Origin: Geothrix oryzisoli
GTDB lineage: Bacteria; Acidobacteriota; Holophagae; Holophagales; Holophagaceae
Length of the DNA stretch: 64,000 nt
Direction of reading: 5' to 3'
Assembly: GCF_022808865.1 (NCBI RefSeq)
Contig: NZ_JAKZLB010000001.1
Location: 620,001-684,000 of the forward strand
Part shown: positions 20,670 to 30,517 of the stretch, in pieces
How positions within the stretch are numbered: position 1 is the first letter of the stretch
Layout: the number at the start of each line of letters is the position of its first letter
Notes under the pieces: model-generated
What the model was told of the DNA's origin: nothing
The model's database searches: none
The model's input: only the letters and a program-made list of their open reading frames with translations
Program-made: the position numbers and the translations under genes

Positions 20670-22744
20670 CCTCCCACGCGCGGCAGGACAAGCCCCTCTT
20701 CGAACCCGCCATCGTGCGGCGCGCCGTGCTGGATGCCTTCCGGAAGCTGAGCCCCCTTCACCAGCTCCGGAACCCCGTGATGTTCACGGTGTGGATCTGC
20801 AGCGCCTTCGCCACAGGCCTCTGGATCCAGGCCCTGACCGGCCGCGGGGAGGGACGGCCCGGCTTCATCCTGGCCATCTCCCTCTGGCTCTGGTTCACCC
20901 TCCTCTTCGCCAATTTCGCAGAGGCCATGGCGGAGGGCCGCGGCAAGGCCCAGGCCGATTCCCTGCGCCGGTCCAGGCGCGACGTGAAGGCAAGGCGGCT
21001 GCTCGGATCTGACCGGAAGGGGCCGCACGAGACCATTGATGCCCCGGTCCTGCGCATCAATGATCTCGTGCTCGTGGAAGCTGGCGAGACCATCCCCGGG
21101 GATGGCGAGGTGGTGGAGGGCGTGGCTTCGGTGAACGAAAGCGCCATCACCGGCGAGAGCGCCCCGGTCATCCGGGAGAGCGGCGGCGACCGGTCCGCCG
21201 TCACCGGAGGCACCCTGGTGCTTTCCGACTGGCTGGTGATCCGCATCTCGTCCAACCCCGGCGAGAGTTTCCTGGACCGCATGATCGCGATGGTGGAAGG
21301 CGCCAAGCGACAGAAGACCCCCAACGAGATCGCCCTCGACATCCTCCTGGCAGGGCTCACCATCATCTTCCTGCTGGCCACCGCCACCCTGTTGCCGTAC
21401 TCCGCCTTCTCCGCCAAGGCCGCCGGTCAGGGACATCCCGTGACGCTCACGGTGCTGGTCTCGCTGCTTGTCTGCCTCATTCCCACCACCATCGGTGGCC
21501 TGCTCAGCGCCATCGGCATCGCAGGCATGGACCGCATGATCCAGGCGAATGTCATCGCCACCTCAGGGCGGGCCGTGGAGGCGGCGGGTGACGTGGACGT
21601 GCTGCTGCTGGACAAGACCGGCACCATCACCCTGGGCAACCGGCAGGCCGTGGCCTTCCTGGCCGCCGATGGTGTGGACTTGAAGCGCCTGGCGGACGCG
21701 GCCCAGCTCTCCTCCCTGGCCGATGAGACGCCCGAAGGACGCAGCATCGTGGTACTGGCCAAGGAACAGCACGGCCTCCGAGAGCGGGGCCTCCATGCCC
21801 TGGACGCCCACTTCGTGCCCTTCACCGCCCAGACCCGCATGAGCGGCGTGAACCTGGGCACGCGCCAGATCCGCAAGGGCGCCGCCTCATCCATCGAAGC
21901 CTACGTCCAGTCCCATGGCGGCACCTTCCCGGAGGACCTGCGCCGGACCGTGGACCAGATCTCCATGGCAGGCGGCACCCCGCTCGTGGTGGCCGAAGGA
22001 CCGCATGCCCTGGGTGTCATCCAGCTCAAGGACATCGTCAAGGGCGGCATCAAGGAGCGCTTCGCGGAGCTGCGGGGCATGGGCATCAAGACGGTGATGA
22101 TCACCGGCGACAATCCCCTCACGGCCGCCGCCATCGCCGCCGAGGCGGGCGTGGATGACTTTCTCGCCCAAGCCACACCGGAAGCCAAGCTCAAGCTCAT
22201 CCGCGAGTACCAGGCAGGAGGGCGGCTGGTGGCCATGACCGGCGACGGCACCAACGACGCGCCGGCCCTGGCCCAGGCCGATGTCGCCGTGGCCATGAAC
22301 AGCGGCACCCAGGCTGCCAAAGAGGCCGGGAACATGGTGGACCTGGACTCCAACCCCACCAAACTCATCGAGATCGTGGAGATCGGCAAACAGATGCTCA
22401 TGACCCGCGGCTCGCTGACCACCTTCAGCATCGCCAACGACGTGGCCAAGTACTTCGCCATCCTGCCGGCGGCCTTCGTGGCCACCTACCCGGCCCTGGG
22501 CGCTCTCAACATCATGCGGCTCCACAGCCCGGAGAGCGCCATCCTCTCGGCGGTGATTTTCAACGCCCTCATCATCGTGGCACTCATCCCCCTGGCACTT
22601 CGCGGCGTGACATACCGGCCCGTGGGCGCGGCCCAGCTGCTGCAGCGGAACCTGCTGCTTTACGGGGCCGGCGGCCTGGTGGTGCCCTTCATCGGCATCA
22701 AGGCCATCGACTGGCTGCTCGTCGCGCTTCGCCTCGCCGCCTAG
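20666..22744 (+). CDS. kdpB: K+-transporting ATPase subunit B
   Basis: The 692-residue P-type ATPase subunit hydrolyses ATP for K+ import. Visible motifs are TGES in the actuator domain, DKTGTITLG with phosphorylated Asp316, the nucleotide-domain [25 protein letters not shown] and the hinge [16 protein letters not shown]. The start is ATG 20666, overlapping the kdpA TGA, and gives the normal family length. The same frame stays open far upstream inside kdpA, which is not coding. Confidence 0.96.
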   Translation: MTSHARQDKPLFEPAIVRRAVLDAFRKLSPLHQLRNPVMFTVWICSAFATGLWIQALTGRGEGRPGFILAISLWLWFTLLFANFAEAMAEGRGKAQADSLRRSRRDVKARRLLGSDRKGPHETIDAPVLRINDLVLVEAGETIPGDGEVVEGVASVNESAITGESAPVIRESGGDRSAVTGGTLVLSDWLVIRISSNPGESFLDRMIAMVEGAKRQKTPNEIALDILLAGLTIIFLLATATLLPYSAFSAKAAGQGHPVTLTVLVSLLVCLIPTTIGGLLSAIGIAGMDRMIQANVIATSGRAVEAAGDVDVLLLDKTGTITLGNRQAVAFLAADGVDLKRLADAAQLSSLADETPEGRSIVVLAKEQHGLRERGLHALDAHFVPFTAQTRMSGVNLGTRQIRKGAASSIEAYVQSHGGTFPEDLRRTVDQISMAGGTPLVVAEGPHALGVIQLKDIVKGGIKERFAELRGMGIKTVMITGDNPLTAAAIAAEAGVDDFLAQATPEAKLKLIREYQAGGRLVAMTGDGTNDAPALAQADVAVAMNSGTQAAKEAGNMVDLDSNPTKLIEIVEIGKQMLMTRGSLTTFSIANDVAKYFAILPAAFVATYPALGALNIMRLHSPESAILSAVIFNALIIVALIPLALRGVTYRPVGAAQLLQRNLLLYGAGGLVVPFIGIKAIDWLLVALRLAA

Positions 22745-22754
22745 AGGAGCTCCC

Positions 22755-23366
22755 ATGAACCTGCAGATCCGCCCCGCTCTCATCGCTTTCATCGCGCTGT
22801 CCGCCCTCACCGGCCTGGCCTACCCCCTGGGGATCACCGGCCTGGCTCGGGCGCTCTTTCCCCATCAGGCCGAGGGCAGCCTGGTCCGCAGGGATGGACA
22901 GGTCATCGGCTCCGAGTGGATCGGACAGTCCTTCACGGCTCCGCGCGACTTCTGGGGCCGTCCCTCAGCCACCGTCGACGCCCAAGGCAGGCCCCTGCCC
23001 TACAACGGCGCCAACAGCGGCGGCTCCAACCTGGCGCCCAGCAACCCGGATCTCCGCAAGGCCGTCCAGGGCCGGATCGCCGCCCTCCGGGCTGCGGACC
23101 CGGAGGCCACCGGTCCCGTTCCCGTGGACCTCGTCACCGCTTCGGGCAGCGGACTGGATCCGCACATCAGCCCGGCCTCCGCGCTCTTCCAGGTTCACCG
23201 GGTGGCCCTGGCGAGGGAACTGGACGAGGCCACAGTACGCCGCCTCGTGGCCGCCCATGTCGAAGGCGCGCAATGGGGCGTCCTGGGCGAGTCCCGGGTG
23301 AATGTCCTGAAGCTCAACCTGGCCCTTGACGACCAGTTTGGGGCAAACGGCCGGAAATCCCGATAG
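22755..23366 (+). CDS. kdpC: K+-transporting ATPase subunit C
   Basis: The 203-residue protein has one N-terminal membrane helix and a periplasmic domain. It carries the KdpC motifs [37 protein letters not shown] and [14 protein letters not shown]. KdpC assists assembly and K+ loading of the KdpAB complex. GAGGAG lies six bases before the ATG. It ends ten bases before kdpD. Confidence 0.95.
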   Translation: MNLQIRPALIAFIALSALTGLAYPLGITGLARALFPHQAEGSLVRRDGQVIGSEWIGQSFTAPRDFWGRPSATVDAQGRPLPYNGANSGGSNLAPSNPDLRKAVQGRIAALRAADPEATGPVPVDLVTASGSGLDPHISPASALFQVHRVALARELDEATVRRLVAAHVEGAQWGVLGESRVNVLKLNLALDDQFGANGRKSR

Positions 23367-23375
23367 CGTAGGGGC

Positions 23376-26060
23376 ATGGCCCTCCCACGCCCCGACCCTG
23401 ATGCCCTGCTCCGCAAGGTCCAGGCGGAGGAGGCCCGGGAGAACCGGGCGAAGCTCAAGGTCTTCTTTGGCGCGGCCCCGGGTGTCGGCAAGACCTACGC
23501 CATGCTGTCCGAGGCGCGGGAGCGGAGCCTGGAAGGGGTCGATCTCGTCCTCGGCATTGTCGAGACCCATGGCCGGAGCGAAACGGCCGCCCTGGCGGAA
23601 GGGCTGGAGACCCTGCCGCGAAAAGAGCTGGCGTACGCTGGCCAGTTCTTTCCCGAGTTCGACCTGGACGCCGCCCTGGCCCGCCGGCCGGGGCTGATCC
23701 TTGTGGATGAGCTGGCCCACACCAACGTGATGGGCTCCCGGCACGCCAAGCGCTGGCAGGATGTCATGGAGCTGCTGGACGCCGGCATCGACGTCTACAC
23801 CACGATGAACGTCCAGCACCTGGAGAGCCTCAAGGACGTCATTGCCCAGATCACTGGCGTCACGGTGCGGGAGAACGTCCCGGACACTGTCATGGAGCGC
23901 GCGGACGAAGTCGAGCTGGTGGACCTGTCCCCCGAGGACCTGCTGATCCGGCTCAAGGAGGGCAAGGTCTACCTCCCGGAGCAAGCCCGCCATGCCCGCG
24001 AGCACTTCTTCCGCAAGGGCAACCTCCTCGCGCTCCGTGAGCTGGCCTTGCGCCACACCGCGGAGAGCGTCGATGCCCAGATGCGGCGTTACATGGCGTC
24101 GGAGGGCATCCGGAAGACCTGGGCCGCTGGCGACCGGCTCCTGGTCTGTGTGGGTCCGGACGGCCTCTCCGAGCGCCTCATCCGAGCCACGCGCCGCATG
24201 GCGGGGTCCCTCGGAGCGTCGTGGGTCGCTCTCTACGTCGAATCCCACCGCCACCTGAAGTTCAGCGAAGCGGAGCGGAGTCGCGTCGAGGCCAACCTCC
24301 GGCTGGCCGAGAAGCTGGGCGGGGAGACGGTGGTCATCGAGGGCGGCGGCAGAACGGACGAGGACATCCTGGCCTTCGCCCAGGACCGCAACATCACCAA
24401 GATCGTGGTGGGGAAGCCGTCCCGCCCAAGGTGGATCGACGCCTTCGCCGGATCCCCGGTGGATGACCTCATCCGCCACAGCGGGAACATCGACATCTAC
24501 GTCATCACCGGCGAGACGGCGAGCCAGGCCGGTTCACCGGGCCTCCGTTCCCGCATCACGAGCCCACTGCGGAACTACCTGCTCAGCGTCATCACGGTGG
24601 GGCTCTCGACCGCGGTCGCGGGCCTGATCTTCCGGCGCACCGAACTGGCGGACATCGTGATGATCTACCTCCTCGGCATCCTCATCGTGGCCACGCGGTT
24701 TGGCCGGGGGCCCTCCCTGCTGGCTTCCCTGTTGAGCGTCGCGGCCTTCGACTTCATCTTCGTGCCCCCCTATTTCACCTTCGTGGTATCCGACTTCCGC
24801 CACGTCGGCACCTTCTCCGTGATGCTCCTGGTGGGGGTGGTCATCGGGAACCTCACCGAGCGGATCCGGGCCCAGGCCCGCCTGGCACGGGCCCGGGAGC
24901 AGCGGACCCAGGCCCTCTTCCGCCTGGGACAGGAGCTGGCCCGCAGTGCGGGAACCACGGCCCTTGTGACTTCCGCGATCCAGAACGTCACGACCCAGTT
25001 CCAGAGCCATGCGGTGATGCTGCTTCCGGACACCTCGGGACGCCTGGAACCTCCAACCCATCCTCTCGCCTTCCCGCTGAATGACCAGGAACAGGGCGTG
25101 GCCCAGTGGGTCTTTGAGCATGAGGAACCCGCCGGCTTGGGCACGCTCACGCTCCCGGGGGCCCGCGCCACCTACCTGCCGCTCAAAGGTTCAAAAGGCA
25201 CCCTCGGCGTGCTGGGGGTACTCCCGGATGGGGCACCCCAGTGGGTGGAGCCGGACCAGCGCCAGCTGCTGGAGGCCTTCACGACCCAGACGGCCCTGGC
25301 CCTCGAACGCTCCCTGCTGGCCGAGCAGAGCACCGCCGAGCGCCAGCGGGCGGAGGAGGAACGCCTGCGGAACGCGCTGCTCAGCTCGGTGTCGCATGAC
25401 CTGCGGACCCCACTGGGCGTCATCACCGGCGCCGTAAGCACGGTCCTGGAGACGCCTGACCTCTCCGACGCCACCCGGCGCGACCTCCTGACCTCGGCTC
25501 AGGAGGAGGCCCAGCGGCTGCACCGCCTCGTCAGCAACTTGCTGGACATCACACGCCTCGAGGCCGGCGCCCTGGAGCTCCGCACCGAGTGGATCCCCGT
25601 GGAGGAACTGGTGGGCGCCGCCCTGGACCGCCGCGAGCTGGGGGCGGAGTCCGCACGGGTGAAGGCCCATCTGCCCGAAGATCTGCCGCTGGTGGCCATG
25701 GATCCCGTCCTCATGGAGCAGGTGCTGGTGAACCTCCTCGACAACGCGCTGAAATACTCACCGCCGGGTTCCCAGGTGGACCTCAAGGCCTGGGCCGCGG
25801 GGAAGTCCCTCACCCTCTCCGTGACAGACCGGGGCCCGGGCATCGCCCCCGGGGAGGAAACCCGGATCTTCGAGAAGCTGGCCCGGGGCGAAGCTGCCGT
25901 GGGGCGCCCGGGTGCGGGGCTGGGTCTGGCCATCTGCAAGGGCATCGTGGCCGCCCATGGAGGCCGCATCCAGGCCGTCAACCACCCCCAGGGCGGCGCC
26001 CAGTTCCTCGTGAGCCTTCCCCTGGGCACACCCCCACCCATGCCCGAGGAGGGCGCATGA
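23376..26060 (+). CDS. kdpD: Potassium sensor histidine kinase KdpD
   Basis: The 894-residue kinase has the full KdpD domain order. An N-terminal KdpD domain carries Walker A GAAPGVGKT (about residues 33-41) and VDELAHTN. A universal-stress-like domain comes next, then four closely spaced membrane helices (DUF4118 type), a GAF-like segment, HisKA with SHDLRTP (His674) and the HATPase with NLLDNALKY and GAGLGLAI. It senses low K+ or osmotic state and phosphorylates KdpE. The ATG lies six bases after TAGCGT, which includes the kdpC stop, and only GGGG precedes it. Its TGA overlaps the kdpE start. Confidence 0.95.
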   Translation: MALPRPDPDALLRKVQAEEARENRAKLKVFFGAAPGVGKTYAMLSEARERSLEGVDLVLGIVETHGRSETAALAEGLETLPRKELAYAGQFFPEFDLDAALARRPGLILVDELAHTNVMGSRHAKRWQDVMELLDAGIDVYTTMNVQHLESLKDVIAQITGVTVRENVPDTVMERADEVELVDLSPEDLLIRLKEGKVYLPEQARHAREHFFRKGNLLALRELALRHTAESVDAQMRRYMASEGIRKTWAAGDRLLVCVGPDGLSERLIRATRRMAGSLGASWVALYVESHRHLKFSEAERSRVEANLRLAEKLGGETVVIEGGGRTDEDILAFAQDRNITKIVVGKPSRPRWIDAFAGSPVDDLIRHSGNIDIYVITGETASQAGSPGLRSRITSPLRNYLLSVITVGLSTAVAGLIFRRTELADIVMIYLLGILIVATRFGRGPSLLASLLSVAAFDFIFVPPYFTFVVSDFRHVGTFSVMLLVGVVIGNLTERIRAQARLARAREQRTQALFRLGQELARSAGTTALVTSAIQNVTTQFQSHAVMLLPDTSGRLEPPTHPLAFPLNDQEQGVAQWVFEHEEPAGLGTLTLPGARATYLPLKGSKGTLGVLGVLPDGAPQWVEPDQRQLLEAFTTQTALALERSLLAEQSTAERQRAEEERLRNALLSSVSHDLRTPLGVITGAVSTVLETPDLSDATRRDLLTSAQEEAQRLHRLVSNLLDITRLEAGALELRTEWIPVEELVGAALDRRELGAESARVKAHLPEDLPLVAMDPVLMEQVLVNLLDNALKYSPPGSQVDLKAWAAGKSLTLSVTDRGPGIAPGEETRIFEKLARGEAAVGRPGAGLGLAICKGIVAAHGGRIQAVNHPQGGAQFLVSLPLGTPPPMPEEGA

Positions 26061-26752
26061 CCATCCCCGGCCCGCAGGTGCTCCTGGTGGAGGACGAGCC
26101 CCAGATGCGCCGGTTCCTCCGGGTGGCCCTGGAGAGCGGCGGGTACCGCTACCTCGAGGCCGCCTCGGGCCAGGAGGGCCTGACTCTGGCCGTGCAGCAC
26201 CGGCCGGACGTGATCCTGCTCGACCTGGGCCTTCCCGATATGGATGGCCTCGACCTCATGACCCGGCTCCGGGAGTGGAGCCGGGTCCCGGTCATCGTCA
26301 TCTCCGCCCGCGGCCAGGAGACGGACAAGGTCGGCGCCCTGGACGTCGGCGCGGACGACTACCTCACCAAGCCGTTCGGCACGGGCGAGCTGCTGGCCCG
26401 CATCCGGGTCGCCCTGCGCCATGCGGATCCCGGAACCGCCGAGGATCCCAGGTTCACCCTGGGGCGGTGGCAGGTGGACCTGGCCAAGCGCCAGGTCCTG
26501 GTCGAGGGTCGGGAGATACACCTCACCCCGCTCGAGTACCGCCTCTTCACCACCCTGATCCGGCACGCCGGGAAAGTGGTCACCCACCGGCAGCTCCTGA
26601 AGGAGGTCTGGGGCGGCGTGGCGGGTGCCCAGCCTCTCTACCTCCGGGTCTACATGGCCCAGCTCCGCCACAAGCTGGAGGAGGATCCCTCCCGGCCCCG
26701 GTACCTGCAGACGGAGCCCGGTGTGGGCTACCGGCTGAAGACCGAAGACTAG
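26057..26752 (+). CDS. kdpE: Kdp operon response regulator KdpE
   Basis: The 231-residue regulator has a receiver domain with VEDEPQ acidic residues, Asp56 in LLDLGLPDMDG, and the Thr/Ser and Lys switch residues (VISARGQ, YLTKPFG). An OmpR-type winged helix follows, with LTPLEYRLF, GKVVTHRQLL and the C-terminal VGYRL. Phosphorylated by KdpD, it should activate kdp transcription. The half-site spacing of the operators at 18529-18618 suits this family. The start is ATG 26057, overlapping the kdpD stop as ATGA. It is the last gene of the operon. Confidence 0.94.
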   Translation: MTIPGPQVLLVEDEPQMRRFLRVALESGGYRYLEAASGQEGLTLAVQHRPDVILLDLGLPDMDGLDLMTRLREWSRVPVIVISARGQETDKVGALDVGADDYLTKPFGTGELLARIRVALRHADPGTAEDPRFTLGRWQVDLAKRQVLVEGREIHLTPLEYRLFTTLIRHAGKVVTHRQLLKEVWGGVAGAQPLYLRVYMAQLRHKLEEDPSRPRYLQTEPGVGYRLKTED

Positions 26753-26815
26753 GCCACCTCCCGGCGACCCCTGGGGGCAATCCGAGGCGAGACAGCGATC
26801 CGGATTCACTGGATC

Positions 26816-27841
26816 ATGGTTCCAATGGATAGCCTGATGAACCACCCAGACCCGATCCCAGAGCCCTCCGACCCCGAAGCGGCCCACCCGGAAGGAGCGG
26901 CCGGAGAACCGATCGGGGAGGCGAGCCCAAGGCAGGAGCCAGATCCCGCGTCCACGGGCCGGTCGTCTTTCAACCAGGCGAGGGAACTGCTCGACATGAT
27001 CAAGTTCGAGCACACGGTCTTCGCCCTGCCCTTCGCTTTCCTGGGGGCGCTGGGGGCGGCCCAGGGGATTCCGCCCCTGCGGACCATCCTGTGGATCCTG
27101 GCGGCCATGGTGGGGGCCCGCACGGCCGCCATGACCTTCAACCGCCTGGTGGACGCGGATGTGGACGCGGAGAACCCGCGCACGGCAAGCCGTGCCCTGC
27201 CTGCGGGCCGGGTCTCCCGGGCCGGCGCCATGACCCTGATGGGGGCCGGCATCGTGCTCTTCGGGGTGGCCGCCGGTGCCCTGGGGCCGCTGACCTGGAT
27301 CCTGTCCCCCCTGGCCCTGGTCATCATCCTGGGCTATTCGCTGTGCAAGCGGTTCACCTCCTGGGCCCACCTCGCGCTGGGGCTGGCCCTCTCCGGGGCG
27401 CCCCTGGGTGCCTGGATCGCGGTGTCGGGACGCATCGAGGCGCCCGCCCTCTGGCTCTCGGGCGGCGTCCTGGCCTGGACCGCCGGCTTCGACATCCTCT
27501 ATGCCCTCCAGGACCAGGACTACGACCGCAGCAAAGGGCTGCATTCCGTGCCGGCCCGGCTCGGAACGGGCGGCGCCCTGGCGCTCTCCCGCGCCTTCCA
27601 TCTTCTGGCCCTGGCCGCCTGGGCCATGTTCAACGTCCAGATGGGCAGCCATGTGGTGGCCTGGGCCGGGTGGGCCACGGTGGCGACCATGCTGGCGCGC
27701 GAGCAGTGGCTCGTACGGGGCGGCGATCTCTCCCGCATCGACCAGGCTTTTTTCACTTTGAACAGTCTGGTGGGGCTCGTGTTTTTCCTTGGCCATGTCT
27801 TGGAATGGTGGCTCTCTCGGTCGTTGCTGGCTCCGATCTAG
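26816..27841 (+). CDS. UbiA-family prenyltransferase
   Basis: The 341-residue protein has about 45 Pro/Glu-rich residues of no clear function at its N-terminus, then a UbiA prenyltransferase domain with eight or nine membrane spans. Both Asp-rich Mg-diphosphate sites are present: NRLVDADVDAENPRT, preceded by IKFEHTVFALPFA, and DILYALQDQDYDRS. The closest group by eye is the 4-hydroxybenzoate polyprenyltransferase-like set that includes MqnP of the futalosine menaquinone route, consistent with a menaquinone-linked succinate dehydrogenase in the window. No other quinone genes are adjacent, so the exact acceptor is unproven. A later in-frame ATG at 26837 is also possible. Confidence 0.8.
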   Translation: MVPMDSLMNHPDPIPEPSDPEAAHPEGAAGEPIGEASPRQEPDPASTGRSSFNQARELLDMIKFEHTVFALPFAFLGALGAAQGIPPLRTILWILAAMVGARTAAMTFNRLVDADVDAENPRTASRALPAGRVSRAGAMTLMGAGIVLFGVAAGALGPLTWILSPLALVIILGYSLCKRFTSWAHLALGLALSGAPLGAWIAVSGRIEAPALWLSGGVLAWTAGFDILYALQDQDYDRSKGLHSVPARLGTGGALALSRAFHLLALAAWAMFNVQMGSHVVAWAGWATVATMLAREQWLVRGGDLSRIDQAFFTLNSLVGLVFFLGHVLEWWLSRSLLAPI

Positions 27842-27887
27842 ATCGTTCGTTGTAAGAAGACGAGTCGAAGCTTCGCGGATTCCCAGG

Positions 27888-27893
27888 TATGCT
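27888..27893 (+). promoter_or_regulatory. Putative -10 (TATGCT) close to the M23 peptidase start
   Basis: TATGCT is followed by 8 bases and then the ATG at 27902. If used, transcription begins at or next to the start codon. A weak TCGAAG lies 17 bases upstream. GAGGGG in the gap could alternatively act as a ribosome site. Confidence 0.3.
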
Positions 27894-27901
27894 GAGGGGC
27901 C

Positions 27902-28894
27902 ATGTCCACTCCTCAGCCCGAACGCCGACTCGCTGTGCGCTCCAGCCGCCCCGATCCCGTGCGGTGGCTCACGGTGATGGTGGTCTTCAGCCACCGCACC
28001 ATCCGCTGGTCCCTGACCCGCAGGACCATGCTCTGGATCATCGGCCTCGTCGCCGGTTTCTGGGCTCTGGCCATGATCGGGTCCGGCTACGGGTTCTGGG
28101 CCACGAAGAAGATCATGAGCTTCGGCCGCCTCCAGAAGGAGACCCAGGAGCAGCAGGAACAGCTCCGCTCCTCCCTGGATCAGGCGCAGGCCCTGGAGAC
28201 CGAAGTCGCCACCCTCCGGCAGCAGCACACGGAACTGCTGAAGCTGCTCGACCCCAAGGCGCCGGCCGCTCCGCCCCTTCCGGCCCCGCCGGGCCAAGCA
28301 GCCCCTTCCACCGCCGCTCCTTCCACCGCCACGCCTCCGCCGGGCGTCCGCGACCGCCTGTCCCGCCTCAAGCAGGACCTCGACTACACCGCCAAGCAGG
28401 CGGCCGTGGTGCGGGCCCGCATGGAACCGGTGTTGCGGGCCTGGGCCCACACGCCCTCCATCCCGCCCACGGCCGGCTACCTCAGCTCGGGGTTCGGTGT
28501 GCGGGTCAACCCCTTCTCCCGCTCCAACGAAGCTGGGGATGGCCTGCTGGGCTACCACACCGGCATCGATATCAGCAACGCCCTCGACACGCCCATCCAG
28601 GCCACCGCCGACGGCGAGGTCGAGGAAGCCGGATGGATGGACCGCTACGGCTGGGGGGTCCGGATCCGGCACAACGGTGAGCAGGAGACCCTGTACGCGC
28701 ACATGAATCACCTCAACGTCAGGACCGGGCAGAAAGTATCCCGCGGGGATATCCTGGGGAGCATGGGACGCTCGGGGAACGCCACCGGCGTCCACCTCCA
28801 TTACGAAGTACGGCTGAACGGAAAGCCCACGAACCCCCAGCCCTACCTCCGTCTCCAGCGCCAATGGGTCCGGGCGCTGGGCAAGTCGTCCTGA
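27902..28894 (+). CDS. M23 (LytM-type) metallopeptidase, membrane-anchored
   Basis: The 330-residue protein has an N-terminal cytoplasmic stretch and one membrane helix (about residues 42-62). A coiled-coil region rich in Gln/Glu/Leu, an Ala/Pro linker and a C-terminal M23 domain follow. The zinc ligands are visible as the HTGID motif and HLHYE, with the GWGVRIRHNGEQETLYAHM core between. Such enzymes cut peptidoglycan cross-bridges in the periplasm, or regulate amidases if inactive; here the ligands are intact. The bactofilin gene follows after 18 bases, a pairing seen in cell-shape modules of other bacteria. Confidence 0.88.
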   Translation: MSTPQPERRLAVRSSRPDPVRWLTVMVVFSHRTIRWSLTRRTMLWIIGLVAGFWALAMIGSGYGFWATKKIMSFGRLQKETQEQQEQLRSSLDQAQALETEVATLRQQHTELLKLLDPKAPAAPPLPAPPGQAAPSTAAPSTATPPPGVRDRLSRLKQDLDYTAKQAAVVRARMEPVLRAWAHTPSIPPTAGYLSSGFGVRVNPFSRSNEAGDGLLGYHTGIDISNALDTPIQATADGEVEEAGWMDRYGWGVRIRHNGEQETLYAHMNHLNVRTGQKVSRGDILGSMGRSGNATGVHLHYEVRLNGKPTNPQPYLRLQRQWVRALGKSS

Positions 28895-28912
28895 CATCTG
28901 AAGGAGCAAACC

Positions 28913-29371
28913 ATGGCTGTCTTCCGCAACAGCAAGTCCAGGCCTGATGCCGCCCCCGCCATCCATTCCCTGCTGGGCAAGGACGTGGTACTCACCGGCG
29001 AGATCCACACCGGCTCCCAGAGCCTGCGCATCGAAGGCAGCGTCGAGGGGATCATCCATTCCACCGGCGAGATCTCCATCGCCCCAGGCGGGCTGGTGAA
29101 GGGCACCATCCACGCCAAGCACCTGGTGGTGACGGGCCGGGCGGAAGGGACCATGAAGATCACCGAGTGCCTCGAGATCCACGGCACCGGCTACGTGGAA
29201 GGGGATGTGGAGGTTGGCTCCCTCGTCGTGGACGAAGGCGGCACCCTTCAGGGCGTCTGCGTCCGCCGCGACCAGACCCGCAACCTGGACGCCATCGGTA
29301 CGGCCAAGGGGGGCACCCTCGCCCTGTCCCACTCCGGATCGAAGACCCTCGACACCCTCGAGACCAACTGA
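28913..29371 (+). CDS. Bactofilin (polymer-forming cytoskeletal protein)
   Basis: The 152-residue protein has the DUF583/bactofilin beta-helix core (about residues 20-125). Regular five- to six-residue beta turns run through VVLTGEIHTGSQSLRIEGSV, GEISIAPGGLVKGTIHAKH and GYVEGDVEVGSLVVDEGG, flanked by short disordered tails. Bactofilins self-assemble into nucleotide-free filaments at the inner face of the membrane and localise cell-wall enzymes. AAGGAG precedes the ATG. The M23 peptidase directly upstream is its likely functional partner. Confidence 0.92.
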   Translation: MAVFRNSKSRPDAAPAIHSLLGKDVVLTGEIHTGSQSLRIEGSVEGIIHSTGEISIAPGGLVKGTIHAKHLVVTGRAEGTMKITECLEIHGTGYVEGDVEVGSLVVDEGGTLQGVCVRRDQTRNLDAIGTAKGGTLALSHSGSKTLDTLETN

Positions 29372-29386
29372 TCAGCGGCCCGCCCC

Positions 29387-30400
29387 TCAGCGGAACAGCG
29401 GCCCCGGATCCGACTTCACCCCCAGGTAGGCGTAGGCCGCATCCGTGGCCTTCCGGCCCTGGGGCGTGCGATCCAGGAAGCCCACCTGCATGAGGTACGG
29501 CTCGACCAGGTCCTCCAGGGCGCCTTCGTCCTCGCCCAGGGCCGCGGCCAGGGTCCGCAGGCCCACCGGGCCACCCCGGTGCTTGTGGCAGAGGGTCTGG
29601 AGGTAGTCCCGGTCCAGGCCATCCAGGCCCAGATCATCCACCTCGTGCAGCTTCAGGCAGGCCTCGGCGGATTCCATGGTGATGGTCCCGTCGCCCTTCA
29701 CCTCGGCGTAGTCCCGGCATCGCCGGAGCAGGCGGTTGCAGATGCGCGGCGTCCCCCGGCTCCGGCGGGCGATGGCCTCGGCCCCTTCCGTCGCCAGGTG
29801 GATGCCCAGCAGATCCGCCGACCGGCGGGCGATGATGGCAAGGTCCGCCCGGGTGTAGAACTCCAGGCGATGCACCAAACCGAAGCGGTCGTGCAGCGGT
29901 TTCGAGAGGAGGCCGGCGCGGGTGGTGGCCCCCACCAGGGTGAAGGGCCGAAGATCGACCTTCAGGGTCTGGGCGCTGGGGCCCTGGCCGATGAGGATGT
30001 CGAGCTTCCGATCCTCCATGGCCGCGTAGAGCAGTTCCTCGATGGGAGCGGAGAGGCGGTGGATCTCGTCGATGAAGAGGAATTCCCCGGCTTCCAGGTT
30101 GGTGAGGATGGCCGCCAGGTCCCCCTTCTTCTCCAGGGCCGGGGCCTGGATCACCTTGCAGGGGGCTCCCATCTCGTTGGCCAGGACATGGGCCAGGGTG
30201 GTCTTCCCCAGGCCCGGGGGGCCGAAAAGCAGCACATGGTCCAGCACATCACCCCGCTTCGTCGCCGCCTGGAGGGCGATCTCGAGGCGGGCCTTGACCT
30301 TGGCCTGGCCGATATATTCCTGGAGCCGCTGCGGCCTCAGCGAATATTCAACGGGATCCTCCAGGTTGGCGGTGGGATCAAGGTCGGGGTGCCGGTGCAT
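29387..30400 (-). CDS. ruvB: Holliday junction branch migration helicase RuvB
   Basis: The 337-residue AAA+ ATPase carries RuvB motifs: LRPQRLQEYIGQ, Walker A GPPGLGKTT, Walker B LFIDEIHRL, the GATTRAGLLSKPLHDRFG sensor region and the C-terminal winged helix with RTPQGR. RuvB hexamers drive branch migration with RuvA during recombinational repair. I chose ATG 30400, which gives the standard RuvB opening. An in-frame TTG at 30442 would add 14 residues. No ruvA or ruvC is adjacent. The stop lies 15 bases from the convergent bactofilin stop. Confidence 0.94.
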   Translation of the reverse strand: MHRHPDLDPTANLEDPVEYSLRPQRLQEYIGQAKVKARLEIALQAATKRGDVLDHVLLFGPPGLGKTTLAHVLANEMGAPCKVIQAPALEKKGDLAAILTNLEAGEFLFIDEIHRLSAPIEELLYAAMEDRKLDILIGQGPSAQTLKVDLRPFTLVGATTRAGLLSKPLHDRFGLVHRLEFYTRADLAIIARRSADLLGIHLATEGAEAIARRSRGTPRICNRLLRRCRDYAEVKGDGTITMESAEACLKLHEVDDLGLDGLDRDYLQTLCHKHRGGPVGLRTLAAALGEDEGALEDLVEPYLMQVGFLDRTPQGRKATDAAYAYLGVKSDPGPLFR

Positions 30401-30517
30401 GGCCTCTATTCCCTCACGGGACTTCCACTTGTGTCCAGCCAATGGCCGGATAATCTTGGGATCGCAGACCAGAGCCCGTTCCTCCTCTCACCCCCTGATG
30501 ACCGCCCGGGAGATGCC

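Noticed and set aside
25499..29332. A 1277-codon open frame on the minus strand
   Set aside because: It runs antisense through kdpD, kdpE, the UbiA-type, M23 and bactofilin genes, all of which have clear motifs. Its translation is Gly/Ala/His/Arg-rich low complexity, as expected from GC-rich codon shadowing.
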